Source of the DNA: JADKAV01 sp963704075
GTDB taxonomy: Bacteria > Actinomycetota > Actinomycetes > S36-B12 > UBA10799
Assembly (NCBI GenBank): GCA_963704075.1
Contig: CAVPGV010000009.1
Span: 1-64,000, forward strand
Reading direction: 5' to 3'
DNA: 64,000 nucleotides
Shown here: piece by piece, positions 54,573 through 63,064 of the stretch
Layout: the number at the start of each line of letters is the position of its first letter
Numbering within the stretch: the stretch's first letter is position 1
Translations under genes and position numbers: made by a program
Notes under the pieces: model-generated
Told to the model about the DNA's origin: nothing
Databases searched by the model: none
The model's input: the letters and a program-made list of their open reading frames with translations, nothing else

Positions 54573-55645
54573 CGTGGATCAGCGGGTACGCCGAACCGAT
54601 CGGATCCGCCTTCTTCTACTTCCTCGCAGCCGCCCTGGTTCTCGCGATCCCCTATCTCGCATGGCAGTACCGGCGGTGGGGCGCTCTGGACCCGTCGCGG
54701 GTCTGGGCGCAGGCGTCCTGGCTGCTGTACCTGACCTGCGCGTGGGCGTTGGTCCTGATGCCGTTCCCCGAGGATTCCTGCGCCAGGGATGTCAGCCCGC
54801 AACTCGAACCGTTCGACTGGCTGACGCTGGCACGGGCACAAAGTGGCGACGGATACGCACTTCTGGCCAATCCCAACGTCGTGATGTTCATCTTCAACAT
54901 CGCCTTGCTGTTCCCGTTCGGGGTGTACCTGCGCAGGTGGTTCGGGCGTGGCGTGCTCAGCACCGTCCTACTGGGATTCGCCCTGTCGCTGGCCTTCGAA
55001 GTCACCCAGTACACGGCCAACTTCGGGATCTACCCGTGCACCTACCGCCAGTTCAACGTCGACGATCTGATGGCCAACACGACCGGTGGGCTGCTGGGCT
55101 GGCTGCTCGCGCCGCTGATTGTGTTCATCCCGCGTCGGGGCGCCCCTGCCGAGCCGGACCCGGCGGTCACGGTGCCCCGCCGGGCCTTGAGCCTGCTGAT
55201 CGACTACATCGGGGCCTTGCTCGTGACGCTCGCCTGGAGCACCGTCTCCGAGACGTACTCACTGCCGCTGCCGGGTGCGCCGCTGGCGTGGACACTGCTC
55301 GTGATGACCTGGGCCGTCCCGCTCATCACCGGCGGGCGAACCCCCGGCCAGTTCGCCGTCGGGATCCGCATGGAGTCGAAGACCGGCTACCGCCGCAACC
55401 CGCTGCGGCTCTTGGTGCGGTGGGTGCTGGTGTGGGGGCCGTACCCGGCGGTGCTTGTCTTCATGCGGGCCGCCGGGACGAACCCGACGACCGCGGCGCT
55501 GGTGGCCGTGGTGCTCTTGGGCCTTTGGCTGCTGCTGCTGCTCACGACGCGCCTGCATGAAGGGGTCAGTCACACCCGGACCGTCGTGGATCAGCGCGCG
55601 TCGCGGAAGGCGGCGACCAGCGTCGGCAGCGTCGGGAAGATGTAG
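54569..55645 (+). CDS. VanZ-family membrane protein with an RDD domain
   Basis: The 358-residue protein has an N-terminal VanZ domain (about 1-195; FNIALLFPFGVYLRRWFG, EVTQYTANFG, NVDDLMANTTGGLLGW) and a C-terminal RDD domain (from about 205; the usual RDD arginine start is RRALSLLIDYIG, plus GGRTPGQFAVGIRM). VanZ lowers teicoplanin binding in enterococci by an unknown mechanism, but most homologues are not resistance genes. Its ATG overlaps the kinase stop, so it is the last gene of the envelope operon. Confidence 0.88.
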   Translation: MTWISGYAEPIGSAFFYFLAAALVLAIPYLAWQYRRWGALDPSRVWAQASWLLYLTCAWALVLMPFPEDSCARDVSPQLEPFDWLTLARAQSGDGYALLANPNVVMFIFNIALLFPFGVYLRRWFGRGVLSTVLLGFALSLAFEVTQYTANFGIYPCTYRQFNVDDLMANTTGGLLGWLLAPLIVFIPRRGAPAEPDPAVTVPRRALSLLIDYIGALLVTLAWSTVSETYSLPLPGAPLAWTLLVMTWAVPLITGGRTPGQFAVGIRMESKTGYRRNPLRLLVRWVLVWGPYPAVLVFMRAAGTNPTTAALVAVVLLGLWLLLLLTTRLHEGVSHTRTVVDQRASRKAATSVGSVGKM

Positions 55646-57261
55646 TCGCGGCCGACCGCGTCGATGAACCCGGTGGGCTCGAGCGCCTCCACCAACTCGC
55701 TCTTGGCGCGGACCAGCACGAAGCGGATATCAGCGGCTGCCAGTTCGTCGACCAGTGACTCCAGCGCCTCCAGACCCGTCGAGTCGATGTCGATGATCGC
55801 CTCCGACTGCAGCGCGAACCACCGCAACTCACCGATGCGTTCGGAGATCATCTGGCGAGCCTGTGTCAGGAAGTACTCGGCGTTCGCGAAGAACAGCGGC
55901 GAATCGAATCGGAAGATCAGCAACCCTGGCTCCTCCTCGACGTTGTCGAAGTCCCCGATGTCGTGCATACCCGCCAGCCCCGGCACGAATCCCAGCGCCG
56001 CGCTGTGCGGCCTGGCGACATCGACCAACAGGACCAGGACCGACAGGGCGACCGCGATCAGCACCCCGTACAGAACCCCGAAGACAAGCACGCCGGTCGT
56101 GGTGACGATGGCCAGCCAGAACTCGGAGCGGCGGAACCGCCAGAGCCGGCGGAACCCTGCGACGTCGATCAGCAGAACCGCGGCATAGACGACCAGCGCC
56201 CCCAGCGCCGCCTGTGGGATCACTTCGAGCAAGGGGCCGGCCACCACCAGCACGATCGCCAGGAAGATAGCAGCGGAGATCGAATAGCCCTGTGAGGTCG
56301 CACCTGAGGCCCGCGCCACCGCGGAACGACTGCCGCTGGTGGACACCGGCATACCCCGGAAGAATCCGGCTGCGATGTTCAGCACCGACAAGGCCCGCAG
56401 TTCGGTGGCTGGCAGCAACGGCGGGTCGGAGGCCCGGTGGAACGACCGTCCGGTCAAGGTCGCATCGGTGTAGGCGACCAGCAGGACGCCCACTGCACCC
56501 ACCACCAAATCGGGGATGAGGTCCGCCGGGATCATCGGGATCGCCGGGGATGGCAGGCCGGCGGGGACGTCGCCGAGCAGCAGGACCGGTTGGTCAATCG
56601 CATTGAGCACTGCAGCGACGACCACCCCCAGACAGAGGGCCAGCAAGGGGCCGAACGCCTTGTAGCGGGTCCGGCTGATGACGACAAGTGCGACAAAGAC
56701 GGTGACCGCGACCACGAGGGCGGGCCATTGCGGACTGGAGGCGAACAGTAGCCAGACGTGCTGGAAGACCGTGTCGGAGTCGGGGGTGAACGCGCCGAGC
56801 ACACGGTCGATCTGACTGTCGATCATGAGGACCGCGATGCCGGCCATGTAGCCGACAAGGATAGGCCGGGACAGCAGGTCCGCGACGAACGACAGTCGCA
56901 GCAGGCTGGCCAGCAAACCGACGACGCCGACCGCAACAGCCAGGGCGGCGGCCGCGGTGGCGGAGGTCGTCCCGCCGGCGGCGACCATCGGGACGATGAC
57001 GGCTGCGGTCATGACGGCGACGCTTGATTCGGGGCCGAAACTCAACCACCGGGACGTGCCCAGCAGCGCGTACAACGGCAGCGCGATGAGTGCTCCCCAC
57101 AGCCCGACCACCGGCGACAGTTTCGCGATGATCGCGTAGGCCATGACCTGCGGAACCAAGTACGCCGTGACGGTGATGCCGGCGATGACATTGTGCCGTT
57201 CGAACGGCTGCAGCCGGTCACCCAGTCCGGGCAACCACCTGCGCAAGGCCGGGCTGGTCAC
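55591..57261 (-). CDS. SulP/SLC26 anion transporter with STAS domain
   Basis: The 556-residue protein has 12-14 hydrophobic segments. The SulP core is seen in GITVTAYLVPQVMAYAIIAK, FGPESSVAVMTAA and FFRGMPVSTSGSRSAVARAS. A cytoplasmic STAS domain (about 440-556) ends it (IIDIDSTGLEALESLVDEL). Substrates of the family include sulfate and bicarbonate; I cannot choose. The GTG start is at 57261. Its 3' end overlaps the VanZ gene end by 55 bp on the opposite strand. Confidence 0.93.
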   Translation of the reverse strand: MTSPALRRWLPGLGDRLQPFERHNVIAGITVTAYLVPQVMAYAIIAKLSPVVGLWGALIALPLYALLGTSRWLSFGPESSVAVMTAAVIVPMVAAGGTTSATAAAALAVAVGVVGLLASLLRLSFVADLLSRPILVGYMAGIAVLMIDSQIDRVLGAFTPDSDTVFQHVWLLFASSPQWPALVVAVTVFVALVVISRTRYKAFGPLLALCLGVVVAAVLNAIDQPVLLLGDVPAGLPSPAIPMIPADLIPDLVVGAVGVLLVAYTDATLTGRSFHRASDPPLLPATELRALSVLNIAAGFFRGMPVSTSGSRSAVARASGATSQGYSISAAIFLAIVLVVAGPLLEVIPQAALGALVVYAAVLLIDVAGFRRLWRFRRSEFWLAIVTTTGVLVFGVLYGVLIAVALSVLVLLVDVARPHSAALGFVPGLAGMHDIGDFDNVEEEPGLLIFRFDSPLFFANAEYFLTQARQMISERIGELRWFALQSEAIIDIDSTGLEALESLVDELAAADIRFVLVRAKSELVEALEPTGFIDAVGRDYIFPTLPTLVAAFRDAR

Positions 57262-57314
57262 CGTTCAATCTTGCCCGAACCGTGAGCGCCATCTCGGTCG
57301 AGCGGGCACAGCAG

Positions 57315-57926
57315 CTATCCGTAGTACGGTGACGCCCAGCCCAGGTACGGACCCCACTCGTTGAGGGTGCGCCAGTCGACCAGTTCGACAGCCCCACCGG
57401 GCATGTTGGTGACCACCTTGCCGTTGCCGACGTAGGTGGCGATGTGGCCGGCGGAGTTCGACGTCCGCCAGAACATCTGCGCGCCGACCGGGATGTCTTT
57501 GCTGTCGGGGTGGCTAAGGCCTGCCTCCCGCGCGCGGGCCCATTGGGCAAGCGCAGTCGAGGTACGCGGGCCCTTCGCACCATAGGCGTCGTCGGCCAGT
57601 CGCAAGCACTGGTCGTGGTATCCACCCATGCCCTGCTCGGCCCACCGCTTCAGTCGGGCTGCTGCTTCCTTGGCGGTGAACGTCGTGCCGAAGGTGCGCA
57701 AACCACCGCTGCGGGCTGCCCGCTTGCGTTCGCGGACCTCTGCCCGCTTCGCCCATTCCGCCGCGTCGGGAAGGTCCGCCACCCCCGGCGACCGGACCAA
57801 GGGGTCACTGAATGTCGCGTCCACGGCTGACATCTGCGTCATTTGTGAAGGAGTTGCGGCCGTCACGGTCGTCGCGAGTACCGGCACGACGACTGCCCCG
57901 GTGATCAGGTACAACGCGCGTTTCAC
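57315..57926 (-). CDS. Secreted Cys/His protein, paralogue 2 (NlpC/P60- or CHAP-like)
   Basis: The 203-residue product has a signal peptide (VKRALYLITGAVVVPVLATT). The core matches paralogue 1: DQCLRLADDAY, QWARAREAGLSHP, GAQMFWRTSNSAGHIATYVG, TNMPGGAVELVDW and GPYLGWASPYY. The Cys and His are conserved. The spacer between signal peptide and core is charged and variable. A GGAGGG site precedes GTG 57926. It lies 74 bp from paralogue 3, probably a tandem duplicate. Confidence 0.75.
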   Translation of the reverse strand: MKRALYLITGAVVVPVLATTVTAATPSQMTQMSAVDATFSDPLVRSPGVADLPDAAEWAKRAEVRERKRAARSGGLRTFGTTFTAKEAAARLKRWAEQGMGGYHDQCLRLADDAYGAKGPRTSTALAQWARAREAGLSHPDSKDIPVGAQMFWRTSNSAGHIATYVGNGKVVTNMPGGAVELVDWRTLNEWGPYLGWASPYYG

Positions 57927-58000
57927 GATTCCCTCCTTCGGTGACTGGGCTGTGCACGGGTCATGCGTCACGACGCATGAGTGGGTGGATGGTGGGTAGA

Positions 58001-58567
58001 TCAGCCGTAGTACGGCTCGGCCCAGCCGAGGTACCGGCCCCAGGAGTTCATCTTCTTCCAGTTGATCTTCTTGACACTGCCGCCAGGCATGTTGGTCACG
58101 GCCTTGCCGTTGCCGACGTAGGTGGCGATGTGGCCCGCGGGGTTCGACGTCCGCCAGAACATCTGCGCGCCGTAAGGCGGCCGGCGGTTGCCGGGGTGGG
58201 CGTAGCCCCTCTTCTTGGCCCGCTGCCACTGACGAAGTGCGGTGCTCGTGCGGTTGCCCTTGGGCTGGTAGGCGTTGTCGGCCAGGCGCAGGCACTGATT
58301 GTGGTAGCCGCGCGTGCCACGCTTGGCCCACTTCTCGAGCCGCCGGACCGCGGTGTTCGGGCCGAACCGGGTGTTCTTGGTGCGCATGGCCACGCCGGCA
58401 GCCCGCGACGAGCGCTTGCTGGCCGCCTTGCGCTTGCTGTCCTTCTTCGTGTCCTTGGACACGACAACTGCGGCCGAGGGGGCCACCGCCGTGGCGGGGG
58501 TCGCGGCGAACCCGGTCATAAGGATCGGGGCGGCGATACCCGCGGCGAGGATGGTCTTGGTCTTCAC
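58001..58567 (-). CDS. Secreted Cys/His protein, paralogue 3 (NlpC/P60- or CHAP-like)
   Basis: The 188-residue product has a signal peptide (VKTKTILAAGIAAPILMTG) and a very basic spacer (KKDSKRKAASKRSSR). The core is again NQCLRLADNAY, QWQRAKKRGYAHP, GAQMFWRTSNPAGHIATYVG, TNMPGGSVKKINW and GRYLGWAEPYY. It is closer to paralogue 2 in the QMFWRTSN stretch. The GTG at 58567 has GGAG 10 nt upstream. The frame extends to 58615, but that start would spoil the signal peptide. Confidence 0.75.
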   Translation of the reverse strand: MKTKTILAAGIAAPILMTGFAATPATAVAPSAAVVVSKDTKKDSKRKAASKRSSRAAGVAMRTKNTRFGPNTAVRRLEKWAKRGTRGYHNQCLRLADNAYQPKGNRTSTALRQWQRAKKRGYAHPGNRRPPYGAQMFWRTSNPAGHIATYVGNGKAVTNMPGGSVKKINWKKMNSWGRYLGWAEPYYG

Positions 58568-58705
58568 GGTGTCGGTTCTCCTGCATGTGGCTGGAACTGC
58601 GAACACCTGAGTCATGCCCGCGCCAAGGCACCCCTACGCGTGACGCTGCTCACCGGGACGGAGTGACGGGCGCCACATGTGGCGTCGTGGAGACGCCCCC
58701 ACGAC

Positions 58706-58771
58706 GCGAAATGGCCCGCTACCTGCGTTCTGACCCTTTCCGTACGGGCCAAAACGCACGCAACGGGCCAG
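58706..58771. repeat. Palindromic TGGCCC element, copy 2 (19-nt period)
   Basis: TGGCCC at 58712, TGACCC at 58731, GGGCCA at 58746 and GGGCCA at 58765 follow the same 59-nt geometry as 48022-48080, with N13, N9 and N13 spacers. The outer arms pair imperfectly, with G-T pairs. The left flank (GCGAA just before the arm) is shared with copy 1. Confidence 0.75.
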
Positions 58772-58828
58772 AACGTGTTCTATCGCTTGGCGTACGCCTT
58801 CTTCTGGCTGCGCACCAGGTCGATGAGG

Positions 58829-59902
58829 TCACCCAGCGGGAAGGTTGATGTCCATGAGGTGGAGACCCCAACCGGGGTTCGGGGAACCGATGAGTTTCTT
58901 GGACTTCTTGCCCACCGGCTTCACCATCAGTACGTTCGCGCCGTTGGACGTCATGCACTTGGCGCGGTACCGGTCCTTCGGCGTCAACCACGCGGTCTTG
59001 GCCTTCGGCGGGTTACCGCCGTAGAGGATGCCGGCGGCGGCGCCCAGCAGACCGGGGATCGGCTTGCCCCGCACCAGGGTGTCGATCTTGGCCCAACCGC
59101 CCTTCAGCGCGGCGGGGTTGGTGCAGGCGGCTTCGTATTCCACACCCGGCTCCGGTGCCACCCGCACCCGGCCGAAGAGGCTGTCCGTCGGGGGCTTCTC
59201 ACCGAAGGACGCGTAGGAGATGACGCAGCCCACCTGGTTCTTCCCGGTGCAGATCGGCGTGTTCGAGAAATCGCCGCCCTTGCGCTTGCCGGTGGGCACG
59301 GCGACGCTGCTGCCGATCAACAATGCGGACACCATCTTCTCCCGCACCTGCGGATCGGGGTCGATCTGTTCGCGGATCAGTCGCTTGAGCACCCCCGACC
59401 CCTGCGAATGCCCGATCAGGACGAAGCCGCGCCGCGGGTTCTCAGCCCGGAACTCGTTCCACGCGTTGAGCACGTCGGTGTAGCCGGCCTCCCGCTCCTC
59501 GGGAGTGACCGTCGCGGAACCGCCGCTGAGGATCGCACGCAATGTCACCTGCCGGTACATGGGCGCGTAGACGTTGCATACCTGGCTGAAGCGGGCCGCC
59601 TGGTAGTTGGCGATGGACTTCTCGGCCGGCTCGATGTCCAGGTTCGCGATCGGCGTGGTCTGCTCGCTCACGGTCGGATACACGTAGAAGCAGTCGATCT
59701 TGCGCTTGCGGGGCAGTTTCGGGGTGACGACCTTCTTCGGCTCCCCGAACGTCCTGACCGTGGTCTTCAGCGACCCCCGGCAGGGGTTGGGATCAGCCCC
59801 CGGCCGACACAACCACACGGTGTCCGCGTGGGCGGCGGCGGGAGCGGCCAGGACCGTGGTTGCCACGGCGATCGGCATGAACAAGCGCAACGGACTGGGC
59901 AT
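58829..59902 (-). CDS. DUF3089 alpha/beta-hydrolase, secreted (lysophospholipase-like)
   Basis: The 357-residue product has a signal peptide (MPSPLRLFMPIAVATTVLAA). The DUF3089 core is FYVYPTVSEQ, NVYAPMYRQVTL and the nucleophile elbow FVLIGHSQGSGVLKRLI. Late in the protein lie CMTSNGANVLMV and WGLHLMDINL, where the catalytic His is expected. It probably acts on ester-linked lipids outside the cell. It starts 49 bp after the diguanylate cyclase gene on the same strand. Confidence 0.88.
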   Translation of the reverse strand: MPSPLRLFMPIAVATTVLAAPAAAHADTVWLCRPGADPNPCRGSLKTTVRTFGEPKKVVTPKLPRKRKIDCFYVYPTVSEQTTPIANLDIEPAEKSIANYQAARFSQVCNVYAPMYRQVTLRAILSGGSATVTPEEREAGYTDVLNAWNEFRAENPRRGFVLIGHSQGSGVLKRLIREQIDPDPQVREKMVSALLIGSSVAVPTGKRKGGDFSNTPICTGKNQVGCVISYASFGEKPPTDSLFGRVRVAPEPGVEYEAACTNPAALKGGWAKIDTLVRGKPIPGLLGAAAGILYGGNPPKAKTAWLTPKDRYRAKCMTSNGANVLMVKPVGKKSKKLIGSPNPGWGLHLMDINLPAG

Positions 59903-59951
59903 GTCCGCCAGGGTATCCCGAGGTGGCCAGCAACGCGCCGGGAACCGCCCT

Positions 59952-62814
59952 TCAGCCCTCCCAATCGGGATCGTAGATGACGGTGCAGGCCTTGCCCTGC
60001 CGCTTGGCCCGGTACAGGGCGGCGTCGGCCTGACGCAGCGCTGCGTCGGCGTTCTCCCCCGGACCCACGAGGGCCACGCCGATGCTCAGCGTCATCACGA
60101 TGCTGTGACCCTCGATCTCCATCGGAGCAGCCACCACCTCGTGCAAGGACGCTGCGATGCGTTCGGCGTTGGCGACCGTGTGGATCGCCGGCAGAACCAG
60201 CACGAACTCGTCTCCGCCGAAGCGGGCCAGGACGTCGTCGGAACGGACCCTGGAGCGGATGCGGTCGGCCACGGTGACGATCACCGCGTCGCCCACGGCA
60301 TGCCCGTAGGTGTCGTTGACCGGCTTGAGGCCATCGAGGTCGATGAACAGCACCCCGACGTTGACGCCCGTGCGCGGCCGCTTCGACAGGATGCCCGAGA
60401 TCCGGGTGACCAGTTCGTGCCGATTGAACAACTCGGTCATGGAGTCGTGAGTGGCCAGGAAGCGAAGTTGATCGCGGGCTGCGCGCGCTTCGGTGACATC
60501 GACGAACTGGGACACATAGCCGCTGGCCCTGCCGCGGTCGTCGCGTAGAAGGCCGATCGACTGCTCAACGAGCACGCGCTCGCCGTCCGAACGGATCATC
60601 TGATGGTCGCGCACCGGGGCGGAGTCGACGCCTGCCAACACCTGAGCCCGCATGCGCCGGTCGAGGTCGTCGTCGACCGGGTCCATGACGTCGCTGAGGC
60701 CGTGCTCCAACAGCCACTGCTCGCTTCGCCCGAGCAGGCGACACAGGGCAGGGTTGACCTGGACGAATCCGCCGCTGCAGGTTCACGACGGCCATCCCTG
60801 TGGGCGCGGATTCCATCGCGGCCCGGAAGCGCTGTTCACTGCCGCGCAGGGCTTCCCGCGCCGCGTGCTCGACCTGGATGTCGCGCAGACGACCGACCCG
60901 GCCGACGACGGTTCCGGATTCGTCGAGCAAGGGCCTGGAGCTGATGTCCATCCAGATGTACGATCCGTCGGCGGTGCGGCACCTGCCCTCGAAGTCGAGT
61001 CGGTCCTGGTTGTCCGGGCTCAGTTGCAGCGAGCCGGGCAGGTCCTCGCTCATGAGGTAGTCGAGCATCACCACACCGGTGAGCTGTTCGCGCGTCCAGC
61101 CGAGCACCTCTTCCACGGAAGGCGAGATCCATTCGAGGCGACCGTCAGGGCTGGCGCGGAACACCACATCGGAGGAGTTCTCAGCCATCAACCGGTAGTG
61201 CTCCTCGCTGCTGGCAAGCGACTCACGGGCGAGGATGGCGTCAGTGATATCGGTGACCTGAGAGACGAAGTACCGCAGACGATCCTCTTCATCACGTACC
61301 CCGGAGACCGTGAGATCCGCCCAGACGATCTCCCCGGAAGGCTTCAGATAGCGCTTCGGCAGCCGGTAGGTCTCCCGGGTCCCGGCTGTGACCTCCTGCA
61401 CCAGTTGCAGGTCGATGTCCAGGTCGTCGGGGTGGGTCAGCTCCTGCCACGTACTGGTCATGAGGGTCGACTCGTCGCGGCCGAGCAACGTGCACATCGC
61501 GGGGTTGACGCGCACGAAACCCCCCTCTGGGGAAATGATCGCCATCCCGATAGCGGCGTCCATCATGGCCCGTCGGAACCGCTCCTCGGACTCCTCCAGC
61601 GCGAGCTGGGCATCCTTCTGCGCCTGGATGTCGCGCACAGCGTCCACACCACCGATCACGACCCCCTCGTCGTTCACCAGCGCGCGGCCCAGGGAACTCA
61701 TCCAGCGCCATCCGCCGTCCGAGGTCGCCATCCGCAGTTCGGCCTGCCCGACCAGACCACTGCCGTCGAGGATCTCGCGCATGGTCCGTTGCAGTCGGGG
61801 CAGATCGTCCGGGTGGATGAACTCGGCCATCTCCTTGCCGACGAAGTGGACGGGCGACCACCCGAGCACCCGCAACACTGAGGGGCTCGCCCACGCGATC
61901 CGACCGTCCTCGCCGCGGCGGAACACCATCTCCGACGCGTTCTCAGCGAGCAACCGGTAGTGCTCGCGCGACTGCGCGATCTCTCGTGCCGCGTCGACCC
62001 GGGAGGTGACATCACGCCAGGTGAAGCTCACCACGTCTCCCACCCGGACTGCGCGGACATCGAGTCGTCGAAGGCCGACACCGGGCAGTCTGATCTCGAA
62101 CTCGTCCACAGAAAGGGGCTGACCGGTTTCCAGCACCCGTCGACCCCATTGCACGATCAGATCCACCGCGTCGTTCGCCCACAAATCCCGCAGGCGTCTG
62201 CCGAGTAGATCCTTGCGCGGATGGGACAGGTAGCGACATGCTGCCACGTTCACCCGGACGTATTCGAGGTCCACGACGTTTCCGGCGTCGTCTCTGACCC
62301 CCCGGAAGATCGCATGCGGATCGAGCAGGGAGTCCAGAGTCTCGCGCATCTCCCGCTCGGCGCGGGCGGCTTTGCGATCCCGGGCGTAGCGGACAGTCAC
62401 GTCCCACCACGCCAGGCCGATGCCGTCGCCGACCTGCACGGCGCTCATGTCGTAGTAGAGGGACTCGCCGCTGTCGTTGAAACGGGCCGGCAACTCCCAG
62501 TCCTCAAGAGTCAGCGGCTCGCCGGTTTCGACGACGTTGACGAGCATGTCGAACAGTCCGGCGTCCTTGGCGAAGGGCTTGAGTTCCAGCAGTCCGGAAC
62601 CGAGCAGCACCTCGTAAGGGAGTTCCAGGCTCTCGCAGGCCGAGCGGTTGGCTTCGACGTAGACCAGGTCGACGATGTCACCGGTTTCGTCGCGCCGGGC
62701 CTCAAGCAGTGCGTACGGGTCGAGATAGGCCTCAGCATTGACCTCGGTGGGCGAAACCCGGTCCCGGGAGGCGCTGTCGTGCGCTACCGCGCCCCTCATC
62801 TCCCAGGCCTTCAT
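59952..62814 (-). pseudogene. Multi-PAS diguanylate cyclase, one frameshift
   Basis: From ATG 62814 (AAGGGA site) the frame encodes at least five PAS-like sensor domains, with repeated EHYRLLAENASEMVFR/EHYRLMAENSSDVVFR-type starts. Near 60775 the frame shifts; GGFVQVNPALCRLLGRSEQW and the last PAS domain follow in the next frame, then the GGDEF domain (FNRHELV, FIDLDGLKPVNDTYGHAVGD, RFGGDEFVLVL). An inhibitory RxxD (RSDD) lies five residues before GGDEF. No EAL domain and no membrane helix are present, so it is a soluble c-di-GMP synthase responding to an unknown cue. Joined length is about 953 residues. The single shift may be an assembly error. Confidence 0.85.
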
Positions 62815-62937
62815 GATCGTCCCTTCCGAAGGTCACGGTAAATGCCGTACGCCGGTGATCGCCACGTGTGCACGCAACTGCCTTTGTGTGCTGGCCAATG
62901 CTGGGATTCCGTCACTATCCGTGACCGGGACCCCAAC

Positions 62938-62967
62938 TTGAACATGCGCTCAAGTATGCGCTACCGT
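62938..62967 (+). promoter_or_regulatory. Candidate promoter of the putrescine carbamoyltransferase gene
   Basis: TTGAAC at 62938 and TACCGT at 62962 are 18 nt apart. A small palindrome, CTTGA-N8-TCAAG (62937-62954), overlaps the -35 box and could be an operator. Confidence 0.45.
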
Positions 62968-63064
62968 GGATTCGTTCCCCACAAAAGGAACCGCCGACCG
63001 GGGTGGAGCCCCACCCGGTACCGCCCCTCTCGACGACCTCTCTCATACGAAGGGTTGTCATTTC

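Noticed and set aside
54569..55645. Calling the VanZ gene a glycopeptide-resistance gene
   Set aside because: No vanHAX or related genes are present, and VanZ homologues are widespread in susceptible bacteria.
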